Shown here: piece after piece, positions 50,186-59,807 of the stretch | How the letters are laid out: every line of letters starts with the position of its first letter | How positions within the stretch are numbered: the stretch's first letter is position 1 | From: Marinilabilia salmonicolor | GTDB taxonomy: Bacteria; Bacteroidota; Bacteroidia; Bacteroidales; Marinilabiliaceae | Direction of reading: 5' to 3' | Length of the DNA: 64,000 bases | NCBI RefSeq assembly: GCF_003003035.1 | Contig: NZ_PVTS01000020.1 | Location: 1-64,000, forward strand | Notes under the pieces: generated by a model | Told to the model about the DNA's origin: nothing | Databases searched by the model: none | The model's input: the letters and a program-made list of their open reading frames with translations, nothing else | Made by a program: the position numbers and the translations under genes

Positions 50186-52744
50186 ATGGCAGAAACAGAT
50201 GTTGACCTGAAAACCCGGGTGAAAGACGGAAAAACTTTCACTCATGAGGATGCTTACCAAAAGGCGCTTGAGTACTTTGAGGGGGATGAGCTTGCAGCCC
50301 GCGTGTGGGTAAATAAGTATGCTCTGAAAGACTCTCAGGGATGTCTTTATGAAATGACTCCCGATGAAATGCACTGGCGATTGGCCAGGGAGGTTGCCCG
50401 TATCGAAAAGAAATATCCGAATCCTATGTCGGAAGAGCAGCTTTTTGGGCTGTTTCAGCGCTTTAAGTACATCGTGCCGCAGGGAGGTCCTATGGCAGGT
50501 ATTGGTAATAAATATCAGGTGGCATCGTTGTCAAATTGCTTTGTGATTGGCAGTGAAGGTCCTTCCGACTCTTACGGGGGCATAATGAAAGTGGACCAGG
50601 AGCAGGTTCAGTTGATGAAACGCCGTGGTGGAGTGGGGCATGACCTGTCGCACATTCGGCCTAAGGGTTCTCCGGTGAAAAATTCTGCCCTCACGTCAAC
50701 AGGAATCGTGCCTTTTATGGAGCGTTTTTCCAATTCTACCCGTGAAGTAGCCCAGGATGGTCGTCGTGGCGCCCTGATGTTGAGTGTCTCTGTCAAACAC
50801 CCCGACTCTGAGAAGTTTATTGATGCCAAAATGGAGCAGGGAAAAGTTACCGGTGCCAATGTTTCTGTGAAGATTGATGATGGTTTCATGGAGTCTGTGG
50901 TAGATGGTACCGAATATCAACAACAGTATCCGGTGGATGCCGCGGAACCTAAAGTGCGTAAAAACATCAATGCCCGTAATTTATGGGAAAAGGTGGTGCA
51001 CAACGCCTGGAAATCTGCCGAGCCCGGTATCCTTTTCTGGGATACCATTATTCGGGAGTCTGTGCCGGACTGCTATGCCGATCTGGGGTACCGCACCATG
51101 AGTACCAATCCATGTGGTGAAATTCCTTTGTGTCCTTACGATAGCTGCCGTCTCATTGCCATAAATCTCTATTCATACGTCGATAATCCCTTTACGGATA
51201 ATGCCAGCTTTAACTTTGAGCTGTTTAAAGAACATGCCGGCTATGCTCAGCGCATAATGGACGATATAATTGACCTGGAACTGGAGAAAATTGATGGTAT
51301 CCTCGAAAAAGTCAATGCTGATCCCGAAACAGAGGAGATTAAGAGCGTTGAAAAGAATCTGTGGCTCAATATCCGCAAAAAAGCGGAAGAAGGTCGCCGT
51401 ACCGGAATAGGTATCACAGGCGAAGGTGATATGCTGGCTGCACTGGGACTTCGTTACGGAAGCGATATTGCTACCGATTTTTCAGTGGAAGTTCATAAAT
51501 CACTGGCCGTTTCGGCTTACAAATCGTCTGTTGAACTGGCTAAAGAGCGTGGTGCTTTCCCGATTTTTGATGCCGAAAAGGAGAAAAACAATCCGTTCAT
51601 CCAGAGGTTGGCAGAAGCCGATCCAGATATGTATGAGGAGATGAAGAAACATGGTCGCCGTAACATTGCCTTGCTGACCATTGCCCCAACCGGAACCACC
51701 AGTCTGATGACACAGACTTCCAGTGGTATTGAACCGGTGTTCCTGCCTGTGTATAAGCGTCGCCGTAAGGTAAATCCCAACGATCCGGAAGTGAGAGTGG
51801 ACTTTGTGGATGAAGTGGGCGACAGCTGGGAAGAGTACATCGTTTTCCATCATAAGTTTGTGACCTGGATGAAGGCCAACAACATCGATACTACAAAAAA
51901 TTACTCGCAGGAGGAGCTGGATAAACTCATTGAGAAGTCTCCTTATTATAAGGCCACTTCCAATGATGTGGACTGGATGAGCAAAGTGCGCATGCAGGGT
52001 CAGGTGCAAAAATGGGTGGATCATTCCATCAGTGTAACCATAAACCTTCCTTCTACGGCCACAGAGGAGCTGGTGGGACAGTTGTATGTGGAAGCCTGGA
52101 AAAGCGGTTGTAAAGGTGTGACGGTTTATCGGGATGGATCGCGTGCCGGCGTTTTGCTGAACAATTCAGAAAAGAAAGAGGACGAGGGATTTAAATTCCC
52201 CAAAAAACGTCCCGAGGTTCTGGAGGCTGACGTGGTTCGTTTCCAGAATAACAAGGAAAAATGGATTGCTTTTGTGGGATTGCTCGATGGACGCCCCTAT
52301 GAGATTTTTACCGGTTTGGCTGATGATGAGGATGGAATTCTCCTGCCCAAATCAGTTCAGAAGGGATACATCATTAAGAGCAGAGACAACGATGGCACTT
52401 CACGCTATGATTTTCAGTATGTAAACAAGCGCGGATACAAAACGACCATAGAAGGTTTGTCCTTTAAGTTCCATAAGGAATTCTGGAACTATGCAAAACT
52501 TATTTCAGGGGTGTTGCGACACGGCATGCCCATCGAAGATGCATTGCACCTGGTTGCCGGTTTGCAGTTGGACAACGAGAATATCAACAACTGGAAAAAT
52601 GGTGTGGAACGTGCCCTTAAGAAATACATTCCCAATGGCACCAAAGTAAAGAAAGGCCATTGCGAAAATTGTGGCTCCGACAAGCTGGTTTATCAGGAAG
52701 GTTGCCTGATTTGTCAGAGTTGCGGAACCTCTAAATGCGGATGA
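50186..52744 (+). CDS. nrdJ: Adenosylcobalamin-dependent (class II) ribonucleotide reductase
   Basis: An 852-residue B12-dependent enzyme reducing ribonucleotides to deoxyribonucleotides. SNCFVIG holds the first redox cysteine (C118), and NPCGEIPLCPYDSC contains N308, C310 and E312, the active-site trio. LMKRRGGVGHDLSHIRPKGS and TIAPTGTTSLMTQTSSGIEP are class II signatures. The C-terminus has a C-x2-C...C-x2-C zinc-ribbon-like tail (CENCGSDKLVYQEGCLICQS). The ATG before AETDVDLK is chosen over a TTG 36 bases upstream. The enzyme does not need oxygen or a second subunit, which suits variable oxygen supply. No cobalamin riboswitch was seen. Confidence 0.95.
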   Translation: MAETDVDLKTRVKDGKTFTHEDAYQKALEYFEGDELAARVWVNKYALKDSQGCLYEMTPDEMHWRLAREVARIEKKYPNPMSEEQLFGLFQRFKYIVPQGGPMAGIGNKYQVASLSNCFVIGSEGPSDSYGGIMKVDQEQVQLMKRRGGVGHDLSHIRPKGSPVKNSALTSTGIVPFMERFSNSTREVAQDGRRGALMLSVSVKHPDSEKFIDAKMEQGKVTGANVSVKIDDGFMESVVDGTEYQQQYPVDAAEPKVRKNINARNLWEKVVHNAWKSAEPGILFWDTIIRESVPDCYADLGYRTMSTNPCGEIPLCPYDSCRLIAINLYSYVDNPFTDNASFNFELFKEHAGYAQRIMDDIIDLELEKIDGILEKVNADPETEEIKSVEKNLWLNIRKKAEEGRRTGIGITGEGDMLAALGLRYGSDIATDFSVEVHKSLAVSAYKSSVELAKERGAFPIFDAEKEKNNPFIQRLAEADPDMYEEMKKHGRRNIALLTIAPTGTTSLMTQTSSGIEPVFLPVYKRRRKVNPNDPEVRVDFVDEVGDSWEEYIVFHHKFVTWMKANNIDTTKNYSQEELDKLIEKSPYYKATSNDVDWMSKVRMQGQVQKWVDHSISVTINLPSTATEELVGQLYVEAWKSGCKGVTVYRDGSRAGVLLNNSEKKEDEGFKFPKKRPEVLEADVVRFQNNKEKWIAFVGLLDGRPYEIFTGLADDEDGILLPKSVQKGYIIKSRDNDGTSRYDFQYVNKRGYKTTIEGLSFKFHKEFWNYAKLISGVLRHGMPIEDALHLVAGLQLDNENINNWKNGVERALKKYIPNGTKVKKGHCENCGSDKLVYQEGCLICQSCGTSKCG

Positions 52745-52772
52745 TTTATTTTGCCAATTTGTAACCTTGAAG

Positions 52773-52803
52773 GCCTGTCGGATTTTATTCGGCAGGCTTT
52801 TTT
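52773..52803 (+). terminator. Intrinsic terminator after nrdJ
   Basis: GCCTGTCG at 52773-52780 pairs with CGGCAGGC at 52790-52797 (one G-T pair), followed by six T residues. It lies 29 bases after the stop codon. The following 260 bases (52804-53065) contain a small GAAGCTTGCTTC palindrome and no gene. Confidence 0.85.
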
Positions 52804-53065
52804 GGTAAGATGGGGAAAGTGTAAAAGAATTACTGTTGTTCGGAAAACTATTATTTTTAAAGAAGCTTGCTTCGCACTGCTCGCAAAGGTCTGTTCATTG
52901 CGACCGTAATGAAGCAACCTCAATTATTTAACCGGACAACAATGAAAAACAATGCAAGAATATTGATTTTTATCATGTTTTGGTGTGTGTTTTGTTTAAG
53001 GTAGAAGCGATAAATATTTTACAAACCCTAATCTGAATAATGGAAACTGTGAATTCTTAATTAGC

Positions 53066-53228
53066 CTGTCTATAAACTAAGCAAATTCTGTTTTTAGAGC
53101 TGTTTCTGGTTAGAAAGTGCCAGTTACAAGGCTTGAGAAGCCCGAAAATCCGCAGTTTTCTTGAGTAAATGAGGAATTTTCGGGCAAGCGTAACGCAGTA
53201 AATGGCACTTTATGGACAATCACTATTT
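53066..53228 (+). repeat. Family D element (MITE-like), copy 2
   Basis: Same plan as copy 1: AAAGTGCCAGTTAC faces GTAAC...TGGCACTTT, and GCCCGAAAA (53140-53148) faces TTTTCGGGC (53177-53185). Both strands of the inner stem differ from copy 1 in a compensating way (GCCCG/CGGGC here, GTCCG/CGGAC there). Confidence 0.78.
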
Positions 53229-53424
53229 AAGAGTTTTCGTTAGGAGATGTTTAAATGTCAATATATTCAGGCAACCACAAAGAAAAGTGATGAAGGGAAT
53301 AGTGAAATATTTCCAAGTCAGCTTTATTGAGGTCGCCAGAATTTATCAGGTAGGTGAAAATTGTAATAGATAATTTATAAAAAATACAGGTTAACTGTTC
53401 CTGAAAAAATCCTCTTCGTTTTTC

Positions 53425-53432
53425 TATCTTTG
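53425..53432 (+). promoter_or_regulatory. gltX -7 promoter box (TATCTTTG)
   Basis: TATCTTTG matches TAnnTTTG, 25 bases before the gltX ATG. A -33 TTTG is not evident. Confidence 0.65.
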
Positions 53433-53457
53433 CAGCAGAAAATAAAAAAATACAAAT

Positions 53458-54990
53458 ATGAGTAATCAACCATCCGTTCGCGTCCGTTTTGCCCCCAGTC
53501 CTACAGGTCCGTTGCACATGGGAGGTGTCAGAACAGCCTTGTTTAATTATCTTTTTGCCCGTAAAAACGGGGGGACTTTTATTCTGCGTATTGAGGATAC
53601 AGATCAAACCCGCTATGTCAAAGGTGCTGAAGATTATATTATTGAATCCTTAAAATGGTGCGGACTGGAGTTTGATGAAGGACCTGTTCAGGGTGGAAAT
53701 TATGGCCCCTACCGGCAAAGTGAGCGCAAGGCCCAATACCGGGAATATGCCGATTTGCTGATGGAAAAGGGACATGCTTACATTGCATTTGATACAGCTG
53801 AGGAGTTGGATCAGGCACGTAAGGAGGCAGAGGCCGATGGTAAAACATTTTCCTATGATGAGCACTCACGTATGTCGATGAAGAATTCCTTGTCTATGCC
53901 CAAAGAAGAGGTTGATAAACTGCTTCTGGAGAATGCTCCTCATGTGATTCGCTTCAAGATGCCGGAGCAGGCAGAGGTGGTGGAAGATGAAGATATGATA
54001 CGGGGCAGGGTCTCTTTTCGTACTTCAGACCTGGATGACAAGGTGCTTTTTAAGGCCGACGGAATGCCCACTTACCATTTGGCGAATGTTGTGGATGACC
54101 ACCTGATGGAAGTAACGCATGTGATTCGTGGTGAAGAGTGGCTGCCTTCTATGCCGCTTCATGTATTACTTTACCGTGCTTTTGGGTGGGATAAACCGAT
54201 TTTTGCTCATCTGCCTTTGATACTGAAGCCCCAGGGGAAAGGAAAATTGAGCAAGAGGGATGGAGATAAGCTTGGATTCCCCGTCTTCCCGCTGAAGTGG
54301 ACCGATCCGGAGACACAGGAGGTGGCCGCAGGTTATCGGGAGGATGGTTATTTTCCGGAAGCTTTTATCAATATGTTGGCACTGCTTGGATGGAATCCCG
54401 GAACCGAACAGGAGCTTTTTACCAAAGATGAGTTAGTGAATGCGTTTTCTTTTGATCGCGTAAATAAGTCCGGGGCTCGTTTTGATCCCGAAAAAGCAAA
54501 GTGGTTCAACCATCAGTATCTTATTCAGAAAACGGATGAAGAACTGGCAGGACTTTTTGGACCGGTACTCGTGGAGAAAGGGGTTGTACCTCCCCCGGTT
54601 GATCATCTGGCCAAAATAGTGGCTCTGGTAAAGGAACGGGTGAGTTTTGTACATGAATTGTGGGAGCAGAGTTCCTTTTTCTTTGTTGCCCCGGATGCGT
54701 ACGATGCTAAAGTGGTCAAAAAACGTTGGAAAGGAGAGATTCCTGCTTTTATGGACAAATTGGCCGTTTTCTTCAAGAATGACAATGGTTTATGGAGTGC
54801 CGCTGTATTAAAAGAGGAAGTTTCCAAACTTATTGAAGAAAATGAGATGAATTTCGGGGGCGTGATGAATGCTCTTCGTCTGGCTCTTGTGGGAGGGAGC
54901 TTTGGCCCCGATTTGTTTACCATTGTTGAGATGCTTGGCCAGGATGAGGTGGTGACCAGAATTAATAAAGCGGTGAGTGAACTCGGATAA
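53458..54990 (+). CDS. gltX: Glutamyl-tRNA synthetase
   Basis: A 510-residue class I synthetase charging tRNA-Glu. The HIGH-type motif is FAPSPTGPLHMGGVRTALFN near residue 10; the KMSKS-type motif is GKLSKRDGDKLG near residue 262. FILRIEDTDQTRYVKGAEDY, TYHLANVVDDHLMEVTHVIR and WNPGTEQELF are typical blocks. A separate glnS at 62 kb means that tRNA-Gln is charged directly rather than through Glu-tRNA-Gln. Single gene with its own promoter. Confidence 0.97.
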   Translation: MSNQPSVRVRFAPSPTGPLHMGGVRTALFNYLFARKNGGTFILRIEDTDQTRYVKGAEDYIIESLKWCGLEFDEGPVQGGNYGPYRQSERKAQYREYADLLMEKGHAYIAFDTAEELDQARKEAEADGKTFSYDEHSRMSMKNSLSMPKEEVDKLLLENAPHVIRFKMPEQAEVVEDEDMIRGRVSFRTSDLDDKVLFKADGMPTYHLANVVDDHLMEVTHVIRGEEWLPSMPLHVLLYRAFGWDKPIFAHLPLILKPQGKGKLSKRDGDKLGFPVFPLKWTDPETQEVAAGYREDGYFPEAFINMLALLGWNPGTEQELFTKDELVNAFSFDRVNKSGARFDPEKAKWFNHQYLIQKTDEELAGLFGPVLVEKGVVPPPVDHLAKIVALVKERVSFVHELWEQSSFFFVAPDAYDAKVVKKRWKGEIPAFMDKLAVFFKNDNGLWSAAVLKEEVSKLIEENEMNFGGVMNALRLALVGGSFGPDLFTIVEMLGQDEVVTRINKAVSELG

Positions 54991-55119
54991 GGGTGGAAAT
55001 TGAGTGGAACCATTCTTGCAGTAGAGTAGGGGAGTTGTCGGAGCACTATCTCATCCAAAACTCCGAACCCAAAACTCCGAACCCGAAACCCTCAACTCAA
55101 AACTCAAAACTAAAATCGC

Positions 55120-55734
55120 GTGCAAATAGAAAAATTAAAACAACTGCTTAATGGGCCTTTGCCCGGTGAACCAGCTCACGAGCTGATGGCGCCCAGTGTC
55201 CGGTTTACGGGAACACGGATGCCTGATCCTGCTCTGGCTCGTCCAAGCAGTGTTTTGATTTTGTTCTACCCCCGTAGCGGCAATTGGTATCTTCCTTTTA
55301 TTCAGCGTCCTGTTTATGATGGTGTTCATAGCGGGCAAATCAGTTTTCCCGGTGGCAAATGCGAGGAGGAAGATGCTGATTTTTGTTCCACTGCTTTGCG
55401 TGAAAGCCATGAAGAGATTGGGGTTGTTCCTGAGGATGTCCAAATTATAGGATCGCTGACCCCTCTGTATATTCCCAATAGCAATTTTCAGGTTTATCCG
55501 CAGGTAGGATGGCTCGATTATGAGCCTGCTTTTTCGCCCGATTCCACCGAAGTGGACGAAATAATAGAAGTCCCGTTGGAGCTCTTGCTCAAAAGAGAGA
55601 ATGTAAAGCAGCTGAACCGGAATATCAACGGAACAACGCTGATAGCACCGTACTTCGAAGCAGGAGATCGTGCAATTTGGGGCGCCACAGCTATGATTCT
55701 CAGCGAAATGCTGGAGGTGCTTCGGAAAATATAG
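55120..55734 (+). CDS. NUDIX hydrolase, CoA pyrophosphatase (NudL) type
   Basis: A 204-residue protein starting at GTG. RPVYDGVHSGQISFPGGKCE is the UPF0035 signature that precedes the Nudix box in the NudL/CoA diphosphatase group, and ALRESHEEIGVVPEDVQIIG is the metal-binding core (REx2EExG). Expected to hydrolyse CoA or related dinucleotides to phosphopantetheine and adenosine 3',5'-bisphosphate. A sequence of AACTCAAAACT-like direct repeats (55070-55110) lies just upstream. Confidence 0.87.
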   Translation: MQIEKLKQLLNGPLPGEPAHELMAPSVRFTGTRMPDPALARPSSVLILFYPRSGNWYLPFIQRPVYDGVHSGQISFPGGKCEEEDADFCSTALRESHEEIGVVPEDVQIIGSLTPLYIPNSNFQVYPQVGWLDYEPAFSPDSTEVDEIIEVPLELLLKRENVKQLNRNINGTTLIAPYFEAGDRAIWGATAMILSEMLEVLRKI

Positions 55735-55751
55735 AAGGTGTAAAGACTAAC

Positions 55752-55952
55752 TAGAGTCCGTCTATAAAGTCGGGAAAGTTTCTGGCGGGAGCTGTGTCTG
55801 TTCAGAAAGTGCCAGTTACAAGGCTTGCGACCGCGTGTCGCCTAAAGCTTTAGCGGTGGCGCAAGTCCGAAAATACGGAGTTTACTTTTCGTAAATGAGT
55901 ACTTTTCGGACAAGCGTAACGCAGTAAATGGTACTTTATGGACAGACACTAA
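55752..55952 (+). repeat. Family D element (MITE-like), copy 3, with a small internal insertion
   Basis: TAGAGTCCGTCTATAAAGTC and TACTTTATGGACAGACACTA are its ends. The stem GTCCGAAAA/TTTTCGGAC is as in copy 1. About 33 bases are inserted in one arm, carrying CGCCTAAAGCTTTAGCGG, itself a palindrome. It fills the space between the convergent NudL and MltF genes and could terminate both transcripts. Confidence 0.78.
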
Positions 55953-57380
55953 CTATTCCATCACATTCTTGTAATGCTCATATCGTTCAAGTATCTCCGT
56001 AACATAATGGTAGGGCTCTTCTCCCCGGCAGTAACCAAATTTCACCACCGGGTCATTGAAAAATTTGGGCTCTGATTTGTGCAGCAGGTAGTAATCCACA
56101 TTGTTTTCCCAGACCAGGGGATCTTTTCCGTATTTTTCTGCCAGGTTCATGGCATCCAGTACATGGCCAAGCCCTACATTGTATGAGGCCAGTACAAACT
56201 TGATTCGCTCTTCAGGATCGGTGACTCTTGATTCCAGCCGTTCATCAAGCCATTTGAGAAATTCCACTCCGCCACGGATGTTTTGTCTCGGGTTTTCCGG
56301 ATTTACCACTCCGAAGCGATCAGCGGTGCCCGGCATTAGTTGCATAAGTCCCTGCGCTCCTGCCCAGCTTTCCACCTTTGGAAAAAAGCGAGATTCCTGA
56401 TAAATCAGGGAGGCAATCAGTCGCCAGTCCCAGTTAAACTTGTTGCTTTCCTCTTTTATCATCTCATCAAAATCCGAAACCTGACCTCCCTTGATCGAAT
56501 GAAATCCCTCATCCACCAGATGAACCGACCGTTTATTGAGGTAATATTTCTGATAAATCTGATTGTATCGGGCTGTTTTTTTGAAGCTGATGAGCCAGTT
56601 GTCGATGACATTTAACAAGTCGGGCGATGTGGAGCGCACAGCCCACGAAAGTTTTTGCGGAAAACTGATGGCCGTTTCCACATCCAGATTGGGATAGTAG
56701 TTGAGGTTTACCCGGGCCAGATTTTCGTCACACACCGTATATTTTATTTCTCCGCTGGCAACCAGGCCAATGAGTTGTTCCACTTCATAATCTGCAATTT
56801 CCACGATGTTAATGCTGTCACCGATTTCTTGTGCCAGATTTCTCAATCGCTTGGCGTAGGCCGATTCTTTTTGTACGTAGATGGTTTCTCCAGCCAGGTT
56901 TAGCTGGTTGCGAATAAGTTTGTTGTACTCCCTGTTGCCTGTATTGCCATTGTCGGGTTGGTAGCGCTGTTGCACCAGTATTTGCCGGCTGAAACTATGC
57001 GGCTCGCTGAACCGGATTCCATCGTTTTTCTCAAGGGTGGCTGCCAGATTGCTTGCTATGATGTCGATGGCCCCCTTTTTTAGGTTCCGATAGTTGGTGG
57101 AGAGATCGTTGTTGATTGTTACATCCAACTTCAATCCCATATAATTGCTAAACTCCTGGAGCAGCTCCAGCTGGTAGCCCATGGGGGTTCCTTTGTACAC
57201 AAAATAGTTGGTGGAGTTGTAGTTGGTAACGACTCTGACCACCCCTTCTTCCTTAATTTCGTTCAGGTCCCGTTCCGAGAGTTCAATGGAAGTATCCTTG
57301 GCATCGTTTTCTTTTTCCTGAAAACATGCGGATAGCAGGAGGGCTAAGGCTGATAAAATTACAGTAAAAATCTTTCCCAT
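55953..57380 (-). CDS. mltF: Membrane-bound lytic murein transglycosylase F
   Basis: A 475-residue lipoprotein that cleaves peptidoglycan glycan strands. Lipobox LLLSAC with Cys19. Residues 40-275 form a solute-binding-protein type 3 domain (VVRVVTNYNSTNYFVYKGTP, MGYQLELLQEFSNYMGLKLD), the regulatory part of MltF. Residues about 295-440 are the SLT domain with catalytic Glu in SLIYQESRFFPKVESWAGAQ, GLMQLMPGTADRFGV, and VLASYNVGLGHVLDAM. Length is normal. It has its own promoter and is transcribed in the same direction as the porin upstream. Confidence 0.93.
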   Translation of the reverse strand: MGKIFTVILSALALLLSACFQEKENDAKDTSIELSERDLNEIKEEGVVRVVTNYNSTNYFVYKGTPMGYQLELLQEFSNYMGLKLDVTINNDLSTNYRNLKKGAIDIIASNLAATLEKNDGIRFSEPHSFSRQILVQQRYQPDNGNTGNREYNKLIRNQLNLAGETIYVQKESAYAKRLRNLAQEIGDSINIVEIADYEVEQLIGLVASGEIKYTVCDENLARVNLNYYPNLDVETAISFPQKLSWAVRSTSPDLLNVIDNWLISFKKTARYNQIYQKYYLNKRSVHLVDEGFHSIKGGQVSDFDEMIKEESNKFNWDWRLIASLIYQESRFFPKVESWAGAQGLMQLMPGTADRFGVVNPENPRQNIRGGVEFLKWLDERLESRVTDPEERIKFVLASYNVGLGHVLDAMNLAEKYGKDPLVWENNVDYYLLHKSEPKFFNDPVVKFGYCRGEEPYHYVTEILERYEHYKNVME

Positions 57381-57457
57381 AAAGTTTCATTTATGACCGG
57401 CCTTCCTCGCTGTGTTTCGGAATCTAAAGTGGTGTTTGTGGCGGTCAATATGATGGG

Positions 57458-57465
57458 CAAAGATA
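57458..57465 (-). promoter_or_regulatory. mltF -7 promoter box (TATCTTTG, minus strand)
   Basis: Reads TATCTTTG on the minus strand, 77 bases before the mltF start codon. The gene can therefore be transcribed independently of the porin gene. Confidence 0.6.
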
Positions 57466-57502
57466 CTAAAATGTTGACATGCAGAAAAAAACGGTTCCGG
57501 CA

Positions 57503-59581
57503 TTAGTCGTAAAAATTCCACGAAACGCCAAACCTCAGGCCTCCGGGATTGATCGGATAGCCGATTGTGTGGAAGTAATCGCTGTTCATCAGCCCCTGGT
57601 TTACGTGATCATATTTGACGAAGATGTTTGCTCTTTTGAGATGAAAATTGACAAACGGATCTACAACCGGATAGTTGCCTGTCTTTCTCTCCCGTTGTAT
57701 GTGGAATTGTCCGGTGGCCGGCATAAAGTCCGGTGCGTAATAAGCCGTGTGGTATCTCACGTCAAAGCCCAACTGGAAAAACAACACCTGAAAAAGCGTA
57801 TTTTCAAAGTAGTTGGAGCTGAAAACGGATAATTCAGGTACCGGAACAATGCGGTCGTGGCTGGTAAGCTGATAAACCACTTCGTTTCTGCTGTGCAGAT
57901 TCCAGAGTTGAAAATGCTTCTTTAGTTTTATTTGTATCAGCTGAAGGAACTCGCTGGTCTGTTCGGGCAGAGCCTCTTCGTTCCAGTAAATATGATCGTT
58001 TAAGAGTCTGATCTCTCCGGTGAGTTGCAACCGCCGGGTGGGGATATTAATTCCACCATGAATCCGGACTGTTTGTTCCGGATCGAAACGTTTATCCCAC
58101 GATAGGTGGTTGGAGTAATATTGCTCAGTGAAAAAGTCCGGTGAAGTGAGGTAAAGACCGCCGCGCGCAAAAAATCCTGCAGTGTCCCTGGCAACTCTGA
58201 AACGTGTGTTGAAGCCTCCGGTAAGTTCACTGTCGCCTGCTTTGTGGCCTTGAAACCAGACACGAAGTCCTGCATCGTAAAAGAAATTCTCACCACGGTT
58301 TTTGAATAGTTGACCACCAAATGCCGTGGCGGTTCGTTGTTCTTTTTTCTTGTGATAAATGAATTCTCCTGTGGGGTTGCCAGCGGTATCTTCTATCGCG
58401 ACTGTAGATGCCGGCCAGCGATTGCGCTCCACTTCATTCATCAGATACACGCGCATACCAAACTGTAGAAAAGGGTTGGCTTCTTCATTGAATTTTAGCT
58501 GAATGGTATTGCGATAAGTGGTTTGATAGGTGGTATCTTTGGTTTGGGTGGGGTCGTTGTTAATCCGGTCATAAAACCAAAGAGACTCGTCTTCCGGAAA
58601 AACACTTGCCAGATCATCTATTTTATATGCACGTCTGTAACGATCCATTTCAAAAGTGTGACTCGCTGTGGCCAAAGATGTTTTTTCCTTTACCGAGTCA
58701 TTTACCGCTATGGAGACACTTCCTATTTTAAGCTTTTGATTGATAAATAGTTTGTAATTGTCGATGCGGGTGGATGCATTGGTGAAGTAAACAGGGATGT
58801 ATTCCGGCCCGTCGTACTCGTTGTCTTCCGGACTCAGGATGTTATTATCGTCAATGATTCCTCCGTTGTTCAATTGGTCGGTTTTTCCGTAAAAAAATGA
58901 TCCATGAACCTCATATTTTCTGCCCGAATAGGATGAAAAAAGTCTGAAAAGGCGGTTGTCCACCTGTTGTCCGTCGTATTTTCCAACCGATGAAATTAAT
59001 TTGTAGTTGAATCCGACATTGACATTTTCATTGATGTTTTGTGTGAACAGTACCCCAACGTTTTCTTCACTTCGACGTTTGGGACCACTGTGCTGATAAT
59101 AAAGATTGGTGTATGGAGTTCGGGTGTTATAATACTTCCAATCTTCGGGTGAGGTAAGCCAGTAATTGAGGTTGCGGGAGAATAAAAAACTGTTTCCCAC
59201 CGGCATATCTTCAATGATGACCGATTGAGCGGGAGCTCCCAGGTTGCCGGTAAAAACGTTTGCAATGGAGCGTTGATAGATCGGATTGTAAATTTGAAAT
59301 CCGGTGGATACAGTGTCCACCACTACGGTGTCGGAAAGGCTGAAATCATCCACCAGTCGCCAGTTTTTTACTTCACTTGGCACCGTTGGCTGTTGACTTC
59401 CGGCTTCCTGTTCGTCGCTGTTGTTCTGGTTTTGGTTTTGTCCGTTTTGAAAGCCTCCCTGCTGCATAGTGGGAAACCCTCTTCCTCCGCCTGACTGATT
59501 GTTCCCACTGGGGATAAACTGAGCAAAGGTTGACGTTGCCAGTGCCAGAAACACAATATGTATGATGATAAATTTCTTCAT
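57503..59581 (-). CDS. Putative beta-barrel porin (Porin_10-like)
   Basis: A 692-residue outer membrane protein. Signal peptide MKKFIIIHIVFLALATSTFA followed by a low-complexity Gln/Asn/Gly linker (NNQSGGGRGFPTMQQGGFQN). The barrel has many aromatic-rich strands (FSRNLNYWLTSPEDWKYYNT, YTNLYYQHSGPKRRSEENVG, RFRVARDTAGFFARGGLYL) and ends GLRFGVSWNFYD with a terminal aromatic. The N-terminal part around FQIYNPIYQRSIANVF recalls Bacteroidota Porin_10 proteins. An in-frame start 117 bases upstream lies above the promoter, so the ATG before KKFIIIH is used. Substrate unknown. Confidence 0.8.
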   Translation of the reverse strand: MKKFIIIHIVFLALATSTFAQFIPSGNNQSGGGRGFPTMQQGGFQNGQNQNQNNSDEQEAGSQQPTVPSEVKNWRLVDDFSLSDTVVVDTVSTGFQIYNPIYQRSIANVFTGNLGAPAQSVIIEDMPVGNSFLFSRNLNYWLTSPEDWKYYNTRTPYTNLYYQHSGPKRRSEENVGVLFTQNINENVNVGFNYKLISSVGKYDGQQVDNRLFRLFSSYSGRKYEVHGSFFYGKTDQLNNGGIIDDNNILSPEDNEYDGPEYIPVYFTNASTRIDNYKLFINQKLKIGSVSIAVNDSVKEKTSLATASHTFEMDRYRRAYKIDDLASVFPEDESLWFYDRINNDPTQTKDTTYQTTYRNTIQLKFNEEANPFLQFGMRVYLMNEVERNRWPASTVAIEDTAGNPTGEFIYHKKKEQRTATAFGGQLFKNRGENFFYDAGLRVWFQGHKAGDSELTGGFNTRFRVARDTAGFFARGGLYLTSPDFFTEQYYSNHLSWDKRFDPEQTVRIHGGINIPTRRLQLTGEIRLLNDHIYWNEEALPEQTSEFLQLIQIKLKKHFQLWNLHSRNEVVYQLTSHDRIVPVPELSVFSSNYFENTLFQVLFFQLGFDVRYHTAYYAPDFMPATGQFHIQRERKTGNYPVVDPFVNFHLKRANIFVKYDHVNQGLMNSDYFHTIGYPINPGGLRFGVSWNFYD

Positions 59582-59588
59582 TGCGACG

Positions 59589-59596
59589 CAAAGATA
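59589..59596 (-). promoter_or_regulatory. -7 promoter box of the porin gene (TATCTTTG, minus strand)
   Basis: TATCTTTG on the minus strand ends only 7 bases before the ATG at 59581. If used, the transcript would start almost at the start codon, giving a nearly leaderless mRNA. Chance occurrence cannot be excluded. Confidence 0.45.
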
Positions 59597-59807
59597 TTGA
59601 AAAATAGAATGTGGGAAAGCCTGTTTCCTGAACAAGTGGTCATATTTTGGCACAAAGTTTCCCGGTTTACCTCTTTCAGAGCAGGTCGAATACAGCAAAC
59701 TTCCTGCCGAAGATAACCGTCCGGTCCGGATGCGGCAAATTTTGACGGTTGCCCGGGCACTTCTTTTGAGAAATATTCTAATAAGGAGAGGATTGGTTTT
59801 TTATTTT

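Noticed and set aside
57479-57832. Plus-strand frame of 117 codons opposite the porin gene
   Set aside because: It is antisense to the 3' end of the porin, lacks a promoter or family similarity, and the porin frame is clearly the real one.
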